From NCBI RefSeq assembly GCF_035944375.1, contig NZ_DASZBE010000037.1: 64,000 nt of DNA; one strand, written 5' to 3'. Positions 42,961-51,616 of the stretch are shown here, piece by piece. A program made the position numbers and the translations under genes. Below the pieces are notes generated by a model. The model did not search any database, had not been told where the DNA came from, and saw only the letters and a program-made list of their open reading frames with translations. This DNA comes from Allobosea sp035944375 (GTDB lineage Bacteria > Pseudomonadota > Alphaproteobacteria > Rhizobiales > Beijerinckiaceae). The stretch's first letter is position 1; the number at the start of each line of letters is the position of its first letter.

Positions 42961-43746
42961 ATGAGCGCCCTGCCTGTGGCGTCCGGCCAGGGCCGGGCGC
43001 TCGTCATCCACAACCTCGTCAAGGAATATCGGCCCGGACAGCCGGTGCTGCGCGACATTTCGCTCACCGTCTCCGAGCCGGGCATCGTCGCCATCATCGG
43101 CCCGTCCGGCACCGGCAAATCGACGCTGATCCGTTGCATCAATCGGCTGGTCGACCCAACCTCCGGCTCGATCCTGCTCGGCGGCACCGATCTCGCGAAG
43201 CTCCAGGGCGAAGCCCTGCGGCAGGCCCGCCGCCGCCTTGGGATGGTCTTCCAGGAATATAATCTCGTCGAACGCCTGACCGTGATCGAGAACGTGCTCT
43301 GCGGCCGGCTCGGCTATGTGCCGGTCTGGCGCGCATGGACGCGGCGCTTTCCGGAGGCCGACATCGCGCGTGCCTTCGCGCTGCTCGATTCGGTGGGTCT
43401 GGGCGAGTTCGCCACCCGTCGCGCCGACCAGCTTTCGGGCGGGCAGCGCCAGCGCGTCGGCATCGCGCGTGCGGTGATGCAGGATCCCGATCTCGTGCTC
43501 GCCGACGAGCCGACCTCCTCGCTCGATCCCAAGACCTCGGTCGAGATCATGGAACTGCTCGCCCAGGTCGGTCGCGACCGCGACATTCCGGTGCTGGTCA
43601 ACATCCACAACGTCGCGCTGGCGAAGCGCTTTGCCTTGCGCATCATCGGCATGTCGAAGGGGCTCGTCGTCTATGACGGGCCGCCCGCCGGGCTGCAGGA
43701 CAGCCATCTGGCGGAGATCTACGGCGGCGAAGGCTGGATGGAATGA
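42961..43746 (+). CDS. phnC: Phosphonate-type ABC importer ATPase PhnC
   Basis: 261 residues: Walker A GPSGTGKST, Q-loop MVFQEYNLVERLTVIENVLCGRLG (the VIENVLxGRLG form is typical of PhnC), signature LSGGQRQR, Walker B LVLADEPTSSLD, and NIHNVALA in the switch region. Its stop overlaps the permease start (ATGA). Confidence 0.9.
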   Translation: MSALPVASGQGRALVIHNLVKEYRPGQPVLRDISLTVSEPGIVAIIGPSGTGKSTLIRCINRLVDPTSGSILLGGTDLAKLQGEALRQARRRLGMVFQEYNLVERLTVIENVLCGRLGYVPVWRAWTRRFPEADIARAFALLDSVGLGEFATRRADQLSGGQRQRVGIARAVMQDPDLVLADEPTSSLDPKTSVEIMELLAQVGRDRDIPVLVNIHNVALAKRFALRIIGMSKGLVVYDGPPAGLQDSHLAEIYGGEGWME

Positions 43747-45371
43747 GCGCGTCTCCCATCGCGTCCGGAAGCCTGCGCGCGCGCGCCTTCCCGCCCAACT
43801 GGCCGCTGCGCATCGGCGCGGCGCTGTTCCTCGTCTATGTCGCCTATGCCGCGCAGATCCTCGACATCCGTTGGGAGCGTTTCGTCCTGGGGCTCGACAA
43901 TGGCGCGCGCTTCCTCGGGCGGATGTTTCCGCCCAACACCGCCGCCGACAAGATGCAGCTTCTGTGGTCGGGCATGCTCGAATCGCTGCAGATCGCGATC
44001 ATCGCCACGGCGGTGGGCGTGCTACTGGCGCTGCCGCTCGGCCTCTTCGCCGCGCGCAACCTCATGCCCCTGCCCGTCACGGTCGCGGCGCGCGGGGTGA
44101 TCGCGCTGTGCCGCACCTTCCACCCGGTCATCGTCGCCATCCTCTTCGTCAAGGCGGTGGGCTTCGGCGCACTGGCCGGCGTCATGGCCCTGGTGGTGGC
44201 GACGCTCGGATTTATCGCCAAGCTGATCGCCGAGGCGATCGAAGAGATGTCGATGAAGCCGATCGAGGCGTTGCGCGCCGCCGGCGCGCCCTTCCTCTCG
44301 GTGGTGACGATGGGCGTCGTGCCGCAGGTGCTGCCGCGGTTCATCGGTTTCGCCGCCTACCAGCTCGATTCCAACCTGCGCAATTCCGCGCTGGTCGGCC
44401 TCGTCGGCGGCGGCGGCATCGGCGCGACGCTGTTCACCGCCTTCCAGCGCTTCGACTATGATTTCGTCCTGACCATCATCATCGCGATCATCGTCACCGT
44501 GATGGCGGGCGAGGTGCTCTCCGCCTTCATGCGCCGGATCTATCAGGACGAGGCGCCGTCGGGCGTCGTCGTCGAGAGCGCCGCGGGCCGGCTCTGGCAC
44601 CGGTTCACCCCGCTGGAGCGCGGCATGCGCCTCGCCTTCTGGGGGCTGGCGGCGCTGGCGTTGGGCTGGTCCGTCCAGACCATCGAGGTCATTCCCGAGT
44701 TTCTCTACGACGCGCCGCAGCAGACCGCCGACCTGTTCGGCCGGATGTGGCCGATCGACTGGAGCTATTTCGGCACGACCGTGGGCACGGCCCTGGTCGA
44801 GACGCTGCACACCGCGACGCTGGGCACCATTCTCGCCGTCCTGCTCGCGACGCCGGTCGCGCTGATGTGCGCCCGCAACGTCGCGCCCTCGCCTTGGGTC
44901 AACGCGCTCGGTCGCTTCATCCTCGTCTCGACACGCTCGGTCCATACGCTGGTCTGGGCGCTGCTCTTCGTCGCCGTGTTCGGGCCCGGCGCACTGGCCG
45001 GCGTCATGGCGGTCGCGGTGCATTCGATCGGCTTCACCGGCAAATTCCTGTCGGAGGCGATCGAGGAAGCGAAAGCGGGTCCCATCGAGGCGCTGCGTGC
45101 CGCTGGCGCCTCGCGCCGCGCCATCCTGCTGAAGGGTTTCTGGCCCCAGGTGAAGCCGGCCTTTCTGGCGGTGAGCCTGTTTCGCTGGGACATCAATGTC
45201 CGCGAGAGCGCGGTCCTCGGGCTGGTCGGCGCGGGGGGGCTGGGCGTCGCGCTGCAAGCCTCGATGGACAACCTCTACTGGGACCAGGTCGGGCTGGTGC
45301 TGCTCGTGATCTTCGTGGTCGTCGTCATCACGGAGATCGTCACGGCGACGATCCGGTCGCGCGTGATCTAG
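43743..45371 (+). CDS. phnE: Phosphonate-type ABC permease, two PhnE domains fused
   Basis: 542 residues made of two PhnE-like units, about 60-290 and 330-540. Each has the EAA loop (MSMKPIEALRAAGAPFLSVVTMGVVPQ and AKAGPIEALRAAGASRRAILLKGFWPQ) and a matching GLVGxGGxG segment. Most PhnE proteins are single units of about 270 residues that dimerise. Here the pore is one chain, and the two halves differ clearly. ATGA overlap with phnC. Confidence 0.9.
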   Translation: MSASPIASGSLRARAFPPNWPLRIGAALFLVYVAYAAQILDIRWERFVLGLDNGARFLGRMFPPNTAADKMQLLWSGMLESLQIAIIATAVGVLLALPLGLFAARNLMPLPVTVAARGVIALCRTFHPVIVAILFVKAVGFGALAGVMALVVATLGFIAKLIAEAIEEMSMKPIEALRAAGAPFLSVVTMGVVPQVLPRFIGFAAYQLDSNLRNSALVGLVGGGGIGATLFTAFQRFDYDFVLTIIIAIIVTVMAGEVLSAFMRRIYQDEAPSGVVVESAAGRLWHRFTPLERGMRLAFWGLAALALGWSVQTIEVIPEFLYDAPQQTADLFGRMWPIDWSYFGTTVGTALVETLHTATLGTILAVLLATPVALMCARNVAPSPWVNALGRFILVSTRSVHTLVWALLFVAVFGPGALAGVMAVAVHSIGFTGKFLSEAIEEAKAGPIEALRAAGASRRAILLKGFWPQVKPAFLAVSLFRWDINVRESAVLGLVGAGGLGVALQASMDNLYWDQVGLVLLVIFVVVVITEIVTATIRSRVI

Positions 45372-45389
45372 CGGCAGCGGGGCAGCCGA

Positions 45390-45815
45390 TTGAAAAAGGC
45401 GAAGGCGATATCCTCAAGACCGCGGATGCAGGTGGGCGCGCTGCCCCTGCGAACATCGGCCGACGGGTTCCGGGAGGTCCTCCTCGTCACGACGCGCTCG
45501 ACGAAGCGGTGGACCATCCCAAAAGGCTGGCCGATCAAGGGACTGAAGTCGCATGAGGCGGCGGGACGCGAGGCTATGGAAGAAGCGGGTATCGTCGGCA
45601 AGTGCCGCAAACGGGCCATCGGGCGCTACCTCTATTGGAAGCGAAAGGAAGACCATTTCGAACTCTGCAGGGTGCGGGTGTTCCCGATGGATATCCGTGA
45701 CATCCTTGATGAATGGCCTGAGCGGGCTGAGCGCCAGCGTCACTGGTTCAGCCTGACGGATGCGGCTGACCTTGTGGAAGAGCCAGGGCTTAGGGCGGTC
45801 TTGAGGATGCTGTGA
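45390..45815 (+). CDS. Nudix hydrolase, diphosphoinositol-phosphohydrolase-like
   Basis: 141 residues from a TTG start; ATG 45426 would give 129. The Nudix helix reads GWPIKGLKSHEAAGREAMEEAGI: the REAMEEAGI half is canonical, but the usual first Glu is Leu, as in related Rhizobiales proteins of the DIPP type (from memory). WTIPKGWP precedes it. Hydrolyses a nucleoside or polyphosphate diphosphate. 18 bases after phnE, possibly cotranscribed. Confidence 0.75.
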   Translation: MKKAKAISSRPRMQVGALPLRTSADGFREVLLVTTRSTKRWTIPKGWPIKGLKSHEAAGREAMEEAGIVGKCRKRAIGRYLYWKRKEDHFELCRVRVFPMDIRDILDEWPERAERQRHWFSLTDAADLVEEPGLRAVLRML

Positions 45816-46004
45816 CTGATCCTCGACGACGCTCTGACCTTGTCTGACCAGATACCCCTCAACCGCTGGCGCGGTTCGGAGCCTGCTGGTCTCGCGCTGC
45901 GCCGGAGCGTCTGCTTCATGGCAGACTCCCGGTGTCAGGAACTTGGCGCGTGTCTTCTGTGCCGGGGGGGGCGCTCTGGGCGCGCTTGAGACCCACCACG
46001 ACGG

Positions 46005-46087
46005 TTTGTGACGGAGTGGTTCTTGCGGCCCTTGCCCTGCTCGACCCGGATCAGCATGAGGGCGCTGTCGATATCGGCGACCTTAGG
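46005..46087 (-). pseudogene. Tyrosine recombinase/integrase fragment
   Basis: Minus strand encodes KVADIDSALMLIRVEQGKGRK, which resembles the core of phage-type integrases found beside IS91-like elements, then loses similarity. Only about 25 residues remain and no catalytic set is complete. The remainder of 45816-46090 shows nothing recognisable. Confidence 0.45.
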
Positions 46088-46090
46088 GTT

Positions 46091-47704
46091 TCACTCGACG
46101 GCGGTGATGACTGCATCGACATCCGTGACGACACAGACATTCTGCATCGCGTAATTGACCGAGGCCGTGTGCCATTCGGCGTTCATGGTCGAGCAGGCAT
46201 CCTCCGGCACCAGCATGAAATAGCCCTTGTCGGCGCCGGTGCGGGCCGTGTGCTCGATCGACATGTTCGTCCAGGCGCCGGTGACGATGACGACTTCGCG
46301 GCCCAGCGCCTTGAGCACGGTTTCCAGCCGCGTTCCCTCCCAGGCGCTCATGCGGCACTTCTCGACGACATGGTCGCCGGCCTGCGCCTCCAGCCCCGGC
46401 ACGGGCGCGCAGCCCCAGGTGCCGCGCACCAGCGCCTTGGCGTCCGCCAGCCCCTCGAACAGAGGCGCGTTCATGGTGACGCCCGGCGCACCCGCCTCGA
46501 CCACGAACCAGACATGGATCACCGGAATGCCGCGCGCGCGGGCGGCCTGGGCCAGACGGGCTGCATTGGCGATCGCGTTCTGCTGCTTGCAATGCTCCGG
46601 CGAGCCGGAGGAGGCGAAGGCGCCGCCCTCCATCACCACGTCGTTCTGCATGTCCTGGATGATCAGCGCGCAGCGTGCGGGGTCGAGCCGGTAGCCGGAG
46701 GCCGCCTTTTTCGCGCCGCTGGCGGCGATCGTCGCGGCAGGCCTGACGCCGGACACCGGCTCGGCCTGGGAACTGCGGCCGCTCGGCCCGCCAGTGGCCT
46801 TCATATAGGGCTCCATCCGCGGGCCGACCTTGGTCTCGACGGCATAGAGAGAATGCGTCGCAGTCAGGAACAGCGTGCGCCAGTCGGGCCCGCCCCAGGT
46901 GAGGTTGCCGACGAGTTCGGGCACGCGCAGCTTGCCGATCAGTTCGCCCTTGATCGTGTAGACCCAGACGCCGCCGGGGCCGCAGACCCAGAGATTGCCC
47001 TGCGCGTCGCATTTCATGCCGTCGGGCACGCCGGGTTCGCTGGCCGAGACGATGCCGGAGGCGAAGATGCGCCCCGGTCCGAGCCGCCCATCGCCGAGGA
47101 TCGGGAAGACACGGATGTTGTGCTGGACCGTGTCGTTGACGAAGAGCCGGTCCTCGGTCGGGCAGAAGCACAGGCCGTTGGGCTGGTCGAACAGATAGCG
47201 GTCGACCAGGAGCTGCGGTTCGCCCCCGCCCGGCGGGATGCGATAGACGCCCTGGAAGCCGAGCTGCCGCGGCCGCTCGATGCCGAAGACCGGCATGCGG
47301 CCATACCAGGGATCGGAGAAATAGATCGACCCGTCCGACTTCACCACGACGTCATTGGGGCTGTTGAGCTCCTGGCCCTCGAAATGCGAGGCGACGACCT
47401 CCCGCCGACCATCCGGCCGCTCGCGGATCAGCGACGACGTCGCGTGTTCGCAGACGACCAGGTTGAGGTCGGCATCATAGGTCATGCCGTTGCATTTGTT
47501 GGCGGGACGCTTGACCTCGCGCACGCCGCTCTTGTCCCAGCGACGGCGGACATCGCCGGGCATGTCGGAGAACAGCAGATGCTGCTCGCGCGGATGCCAG
47601 ACCGGTCCTTCGCAGAAGTCGAAACCGGTGCCGAGCTGGCGTACCGGTGCCCAAAGGTCGATCAGCTCGGCGAAGGCGGGGCGGACGGCTGTATGTGTGG
47701 TCAT
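46091..47704 (-). CDS. SMP-30/gluconolactonase fused to isochorismatase-like domain
   Basis: 537 residues. Residues 10-305 are an SMP-30 six-bladed propeller with metal-site residues Glu32 (CEGPVWH), Asn in NSPND, Asn176 (QPNG) and Asp228 (VPDGM). After a Ser/Ala linker (306-337), residues 338-537 are an isochorismatase fold with Asp351 (IIQDMQND) and Lys449. The nucleophile position is Ser482 (TNMSIEHTAR) instead of Cys. One lactonase and one altered hydrolase in a chain suggest consecutive steps. Last gene of the minus-strand train. Confidence 0.85.
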   Translation of the reverse strand: MTTHTAVRPAFAELIDLWAPVRQLGTGFDFCEGPVWHPREQHLLFSDMPGDVRRRWDKSGVREVKRPANKCNGMTYDADLNLVVCEHATSSLIRERPDGRREVVASHFEGQELNSPNDVVVKSDGSIYFSDPWYGRMPVFGIERPRQLGFQGVYRIPPGGGEPQLLVDRYLFDQPNGLCFCPTEDRLFVNDTVQHNIRVFPILGDGRLGPGRIFASGIVSASEPGVPDGMKCDAQGNLWVCGPGGVWVYTIKGELIGKLRVPELVGNLTWGGPDWRTLFLTATHSLYAVETKVGPRMEPYMKATGGPSGRSSQAEPVSGVRPAATIAASGAKKAASGYRLDPARCALIIQDMQNDVVMEGGAFASSGSPEHCKQQNAIANAARLAQAARARGIPVIHVWFVVEAGAPGVTMNAPLFEGLADAKALVRGTWGCAPVPGLEAQAGDHVVEKCRMSAWEGTRLETVLKALGREVVIVTGAWTNMSIEHTARTGADKGYFMLVPEDACSTMNAEWHTASVNYAMQNVCVVTDVDAVITAVE

Positions 47705-47714
47705 GGCGACGACC

Positions 47715-48563
47715 CTAGGCCGCGAACCAGTTGCGCGGCGGCAGCGACTGCACGACCGGGCCGGGAACCGCCATATCCATGCGGCCGACGACCTGACCAT
47801 GGGCGATCTTGGCCGGCTTGTCATGGACCGGCAGCAGGAACTTGCCCGTCGAGAGCAGCTTCTTGATCGCGGCCTTCTCCTCGCGCTTGGAAACGCCGTG
47901 ATTGCCGGTGGTGCGTGGCTCGTTGGCGCTGATCTCGTGGAAGGGCGTGACGATCTGGTCGTTGAAGTCGTAGATCACGTCGCCGCAGATGATGGCGCGG
48001 CCCTCGATCGTGTCGACATGGACATTCATCGAGCCCTCGGTGTGGGCGCCGGCAGCCTCCAGATAGCAGCCGGGGAAGAGCTCGATCATCCCGGACAGCT
48101 CCAGATCCTCGAAGCGCAGCGCATCGCGCGTGTGCAGCCGGTCGATCAGGTGCTTGATGTCGGGCGCGGGGTATTGCGGATGCATCAGGCCGGAGACCGA
48201 GTATTCGAGCTCGCGGCGGTTGACGATCACCGTCGTGTTCATCGGGAAGAGCTCGTCCTTCCCGGCATGGTCGATGTGGAGATGCGTGTGCATGACATAG
48301 CGCACATCGCCCATCCGCACGCCGTATTTGGCGAGCTGGTTCTCGATCATGTTCTCGTGGAACTGGAGACCGCGCATGCCCAGCGTCTCCATGATCTGGT
48401 TGTGCCGGTAACCGGTGTCGACGACGACCGGCCAGGGGCCGCCGAGGATCAGGAAGCCATAGGTCGGCACGCGCCGCGTGCGCCCGCAATCGCGGCCGAG
48501 CACGAGGAAGCTCGATTCCAGCTCGATGTCGCCATAGTCCAGAATCTTGATTTCGAGCGCCAT
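47715..48563 (-). CDS. MBL-fold hydrolase, N-acyl homoserine lactonase-like
   Basis: 282 residues with HTHLHIDHAG, the AHTEGSMNVHV metal motif, the bridging Asp in IICGDVIYDF and a final His in LLPVHDKPA. This arrangement is shared by AttM/AiiA lactonases, but the family also opens other lactones, and the catabolic context favours a pathway lactone over quorum quenching. Ends 11 bases before the SMP-30 fusion. Confidence 0.8.
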   Translation of the reverse strand: MALEIKILDYGDIELESSFLVLGRDCGRTRRVPTYGFLILGGPWPVVVDTGYRHNQIMETLGMRGLQFHENMIENQLAKYGVRMGDVRYVMHTHLHIDHAGKDELFPMNTTVIVNRRELEYSVSGLMHPQYPAPDIKHLIDRLHTRDALRFEDLELSGMIELFPGCYLEAAGAHTEGSMNVHVDTIEGRAIICGDVIYDFNDQIVTPFHEISANEPRTTGNHGVSKREEKAAIKKLLSTGKFLLPVHDKPAKIAHGQVVGRMDMAVPGPVVQSLPPRNWFAA

Positions 48564-48576
48564 GGAGTCTCTCCCG

Positions 48577-49461
48577 TCAGGGCTGGGCGAGGCGGTAGAC
48601 CCGCCGCGCGGTGTGGCTGAAGATGCGATCGGCGGCGTCTGGCGGCACGGCGGCGCGATGGGCGCCGATCAGGTCCGCATAAGTCGTCCAGAGCTTCTCG
48701 ATCGGGAAATTGGACCCGAACAGGCAGCGCTCCGCGCCGAACAGCGTGAGCGTCTCCGTCGCGACGAAAGCGACATGCGCGGGGTCGTTCCGACGCAGGA
48801 AGGTACCGAGTCCCGAGAGCTTGCTGACGATGTTGGGCTGGCCGGCGAGCGCGCGCATGCCGTCCCGCCACTGCTCGATGCCGTCCGGCGAGAGGTTCTC
48901 CAGCATCCCGGCGTGTTGCAGCACGAAGGTCACATTCGGGCAGGAGAAGGCGAGTTCGGCCGCGCCGGCCATTTGCGGGGCGAAGACCTGAAGGTCGAAG
49001 CTGAAGCCGTAATCCGCAAGCCGCGCGACATTGGCCTGCAGTCGCGGGTCGCGGCAGAGATCGGGTCCGCTGGCGAAGCGGTAGAGCGGGTTCTCGTGCC
49101 AGTGCAGTTGCATCCGCACGCCGCGCACCCGCGGATTCCGAGCCAGCGCATCGAGTTGCGGCCGGACGTCCTCAGCCAGCATGTCGGCATAGGCGACGAT
49201 GGCGATCGGGAAACCGGACTCATCGGAGGCCCGGGACACGAAGGCGACCTCGTCGAGATGGCGCGCCGGTGCCCAGTTCGCCTGGACATAGACGGCCTCG
49301 GTGACGCCGCAAGGCCGGCAATCCGCGAGATACTCCGCAACCGGATAGTCGCGTCGGATCGGCTCATAGGGGCCGAAGATGCGCGGCTGCATCGGACCGA
49401 CGAGCCAGGGCAGATCGGCCTGGCGCCAGATATGGAAATGCGAATCGACGATTCCGGTCAT
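48577..49461 (-). CDS. Amidohydrolase_2 family lactonase/decarboxylase
   Basis: 294-residue TIM barrel with DSHFHIW at the N-terminus (metal His pair), GVRMQLHWHENP, VLQHAGM and FGSNFPIEKLW. It is like L-fuconolactonase and LigI-type pyrone-dicarboxylate hydrolases. Its ATG overlaps the coxE-like stop. It probably acts on the hydroxylated product of the Mo enzyme encoded upstream. Confidence 0.82.
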   Translation of the reverse strand: MTGIVDSHFHIWRQADLPWLVGPMQPRIFGPYEPIRRDYPVAEYLADCRPCGVTEAVYVQANWAPARHLDEVAFVSRASDESGFPIAIVAYADMLAEDVRPQLDALARNPRVRGVRMQLHWHENPLYRFASGPDLCRDPRLQANVARLADYGFSFDLQVFAPQMAGAAELAFSCPNVTFVLQHAGMLENLSPDGIEQWRDGMRALAGQPNIVSKLSGLGTFLRRNDPAHVAFVATETLTLFGAERCLFGSNFPIEKLWTTYADLIGAHRAAVPPDAADRIFSHTARRVYRLAQP

Positions 49462-50570
49462 GCCGCGGCCGAGCCTCCGAGCGAAAGGATGTGCCGGCAG
49501 ATCCGCGCCGTGCTGGCGCCGTTGCCGAGGCTGGCGAGTTGGGGCGCGATCAGGCGCAGCGCCTCGGTCTCGGGCCGATAGCCGGGGTCGATCGCGAGCG
49601 GCGTCAGCCAGTCGATGCGATGCGCGCGTGCCGCAAGCCGGTCCACGGCCGCGACCAGCGCCGCGGGATCGCCGCGCTCCAGCCCGTCCGACAGCACCAC
49701 GACGGCGGCGCCGCGCGCGTAGGACGCGAAGCGCGGCACGGCGAGGAAGGCCTGCAGCGCATCGCCGATGCGGGTGCCGCCATCCCAGTCGGCCACCAGC
49801 CCCGACGCTTCCGTCAGTGCCTGTTCGCGGCGCCGACGGCGCAGCGCCCGCGTCACCCGCGTCAGCCTCGTGCCGAAGGTGAAGACCTCGACGCGCGGGG
49901 TCGCCTGCACGATCGCATGCGCCAAAGCGAGATTGGCGTCGCTGCGCTGCTTCATCGAGCCCGAAACGTCGATCAGCAGCAGGATCGGGCGTGGCCGGGT
50001 GACGCGCCTGAGCTTCTTCAGGCTCATCACCTCGCCATCATGGCGGATCGCGGCGCGCAGGCTGCGGGCGAGATCGACGCTCGCCCCCCGCCGGGCGCCG
50101 CGATGGCGATAGCCGCGGCGGCGGGGCAGGGCGGCCGGGAGCGCCCGCGCGAAGCGGCGCAGGGTTTCGGCTTCGTCGAGCGGCTTCAGTACCCGGACCG
50201 ACAGGGCCTCCGCCCCGGTGGCAGCCTGACCGGTCTCGTTGACCTCTTCGCCGACCAGGATTTCGCGCGAGCCGGAATCCTCCTGCACCGCCATCTCCTC
50301 GTCTGGCGCGAAATCCTCGTCGCCGGGCTCTGCGATGGCGCCGAGGAAATGCAGGTCGAACAGCGCGTCGAACAGCTCGCGCTGCTCGGGATGGGGCGCG
50401 AGCGTCGCCACCGCAGCCTTGCGGATGTGCTCGATGCTGCGCGGCCCGAGCAGCTCGACCGCCATCAGGAAGCTCGTCGTCTGCTCCGGCGCGACCGAGA
50501 AGCCATGCCCGCGCAGCAGCGTAGGGAAGGCGACGAACAGGCGTGCAGCGGCGGGGAGCGGGGCGATCAT
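49458..50570 (-). CDS. coxE: CoxE-like von Willebrand factor A protein
   Basis: 370 residues. Helical N-terminus, Arg-rich linker (about 145-170), then a VWA domain with MIDAS motif DVSGSMKQRSD and later VVLSDGLERGD. CoxE works with the AAA protein CoxD in finishing the Mo/Cu active site of CO dehydrogenase. Here it should serve the hydroxylase encoded just upstream. Confidence 0.85.
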   Translation of the reverse strand: MIAPLPAAARLFVAFPTLLRGHGFSVAPEQTTSFLMAVELLGPRSIEHIRKAAVATLAPHPEQRELFDALFDLHFLGAIAEPGDEDFAPDEEMAVQEDSGSREILVGEEVNETGQAATGAEALSVRVLKPLDEAETLRRFARALPAALPRRRGYRHRGARRGASVDLARSLRAAIRHDGEVMSLKKLRRVTRPRPILLLIDVSGSMKQRSDANLALAHAIVQATPRVEVFTFGTRLTRVTRALRRRRREQALTEASGLVADWDGGTRIGDALQAFLAVPRFASYARGAAVVVLSDGLERGDPAALVAAVDRLAARAHRIDWLTPLAIDPGYRPETEALRLIAPQLASLGNGASTARICRHILSLGGSAAA

Positions 50571-50597
50571 GGCCGCCCCTCCGACAGACCCTCAGCC

Positions 50598-50704
50598 CTC
50601 ATCCTGAGGAGCCGCGCCAGCGGCGTCTCGAAGGATGCTCCAGTCATCTCGGGAGCCTTCTGAACCATCCTTCGAGACGCGCCTGCGGCGCTCCTCAGGA
50701 TGAG
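50598..50704. repeat. 107-bp palindromic intergenic repeat (second REP-like type)
   Basis: Bounded by CTCATCCTGAGGAG (50598-50611) and its exact complement CTCCTCAGGATGAG (50691-50704), with inner GTCTCGAAGGATG / CATCCTTCGAGAC arms. Sits between the coxE and coxD-like genes, where it may tune the distal message. Elements starting CTCATCCTGAGGAG are common in Rhizobiales. Confidence 0.75.
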
Positions 50705-50727
50705 AGCTGAGTTAGGGGATAACCGTT

Positions 50728-51612
50728 TCATGCCGCCAGCCCCGGGATGAGCAACGGCAGGCGGGGGCGCAGATGGACGAAATCCTCCTCGTCCTTGATC
50801 GCGGCGCCCAGCGAGCGGCGGAAGGCCTCGGGCCAGGGCGCGCCGGCCCGGGCGAGCGCGGTCGCGGCCTCCGCCCAGTCGACGGCTTCCGCCACGCCCG
50901 GCGGCTTGGCCAGCGGCTCCTGCCGCAGGAGCCCGATCGCATGAACGACCGCGCGCGCCGTCCCTTCCGCGACGGCCGATGAGCGCATCATGATGATCTG
51001 CGCTTCCCGCTCGGGCTCGGGATAGGCAATGTAGTGGTAGACGCAGCGGCGCCGCAGCGCCTCGTGCAGCTCGCGGGTGCGGTTCGAGGTCAGCACCACG
51101 ACCGGCCGCTCGGCAGCACGCAAGGTCCCGCGCTCGGGGATCGAGATCGAGAAATCGGAAAGGAATTCGAGCAGGAAGGCCTCGAATTCATGGTCCGAGC
51201 GGTCGATCTCGTCGATCAGCAGCACGGTCGACTCCGGCCGGCGCAGCGCCGTCAGCATCGGCCGCTCGATCAGGAAATCGTCGCGGTAGATGTCGAGCGT
51301 CTCGCCCTCCCGCGCCTGGCGGATCGCCAGCATCTGGCGCGGATAGTTCCATTCGTAGAGCGCGGCCGAGGCGTCGATGCCCTCGAAGCATTGCAGCCGG
51401 ATCAGCTGGCGCCCGAGGATGCCGGCGATCGCCTTGGCGGCCTCGGTCTTGCCAACGCCGGGCGCGCCCTCGAGCAGCAGCGGCTTGCCGAGCGCCAGCG
51501 CGAGATAGCCGGCGGTGGCGATGCCGTCATCGGCGAGATACATCGCGCCCGTGAGGGCCTGGGCAAGGTCCTCGGGGCTCGAGATTCCGGCGACGGTGGT
51601 GCGCAGCGCCAT
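50728..51612 (-). CDS. coxD: MoxR/CoxD-type AAA ATPase
   Basis: 294 residues: Walker A EGAPGVGKTE, Walker B VLLIDEIDRSDHEFEAFLLE, sensor 1 VVLTSNRTREL, and the arginine finger region ALRRRCVYHYI. This MoxR subgroup inserts or rearranges the metal centre of Mo-hydroxylases with CoxE. Five bases downstream of the Mo subunit gene. Confidence 0.87.
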   Translation of the reverse strand: MALRTTVAGISSPEDLAQALTGAMYLADDGIATAGYLALALGKPLLLEGAPGVGKTEAAKAIAGILGRQLIRLQCFEGIDASAALYEWNYPRQMLAIRQAREGETLDIYRDDFLIERPMLTALRRPESTVLLIDEIDRSDHEFEAFLLEFLSDFSISIPERGTLRAAERPVVVLTSNRTRELHEALRRRCVYHYIAYPEPEREAQIIMMRSSAVAEGTARAVVHAIGLLRQEPLAKPPGVAEAVDWAEAATALARAGAPWPEAFRRSLGAAIKDEEDFVHLRPRLPLLIPGLAA

Positions 51613-51616
51613 GCGA

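Noticed and set aside
47715..48563. A quorum-quenching acyl-homoserine lactonase
   Set aside because: The fold fits, but the location in a catabolic train makes a pathway lactone more likely; only the fold is claimed.
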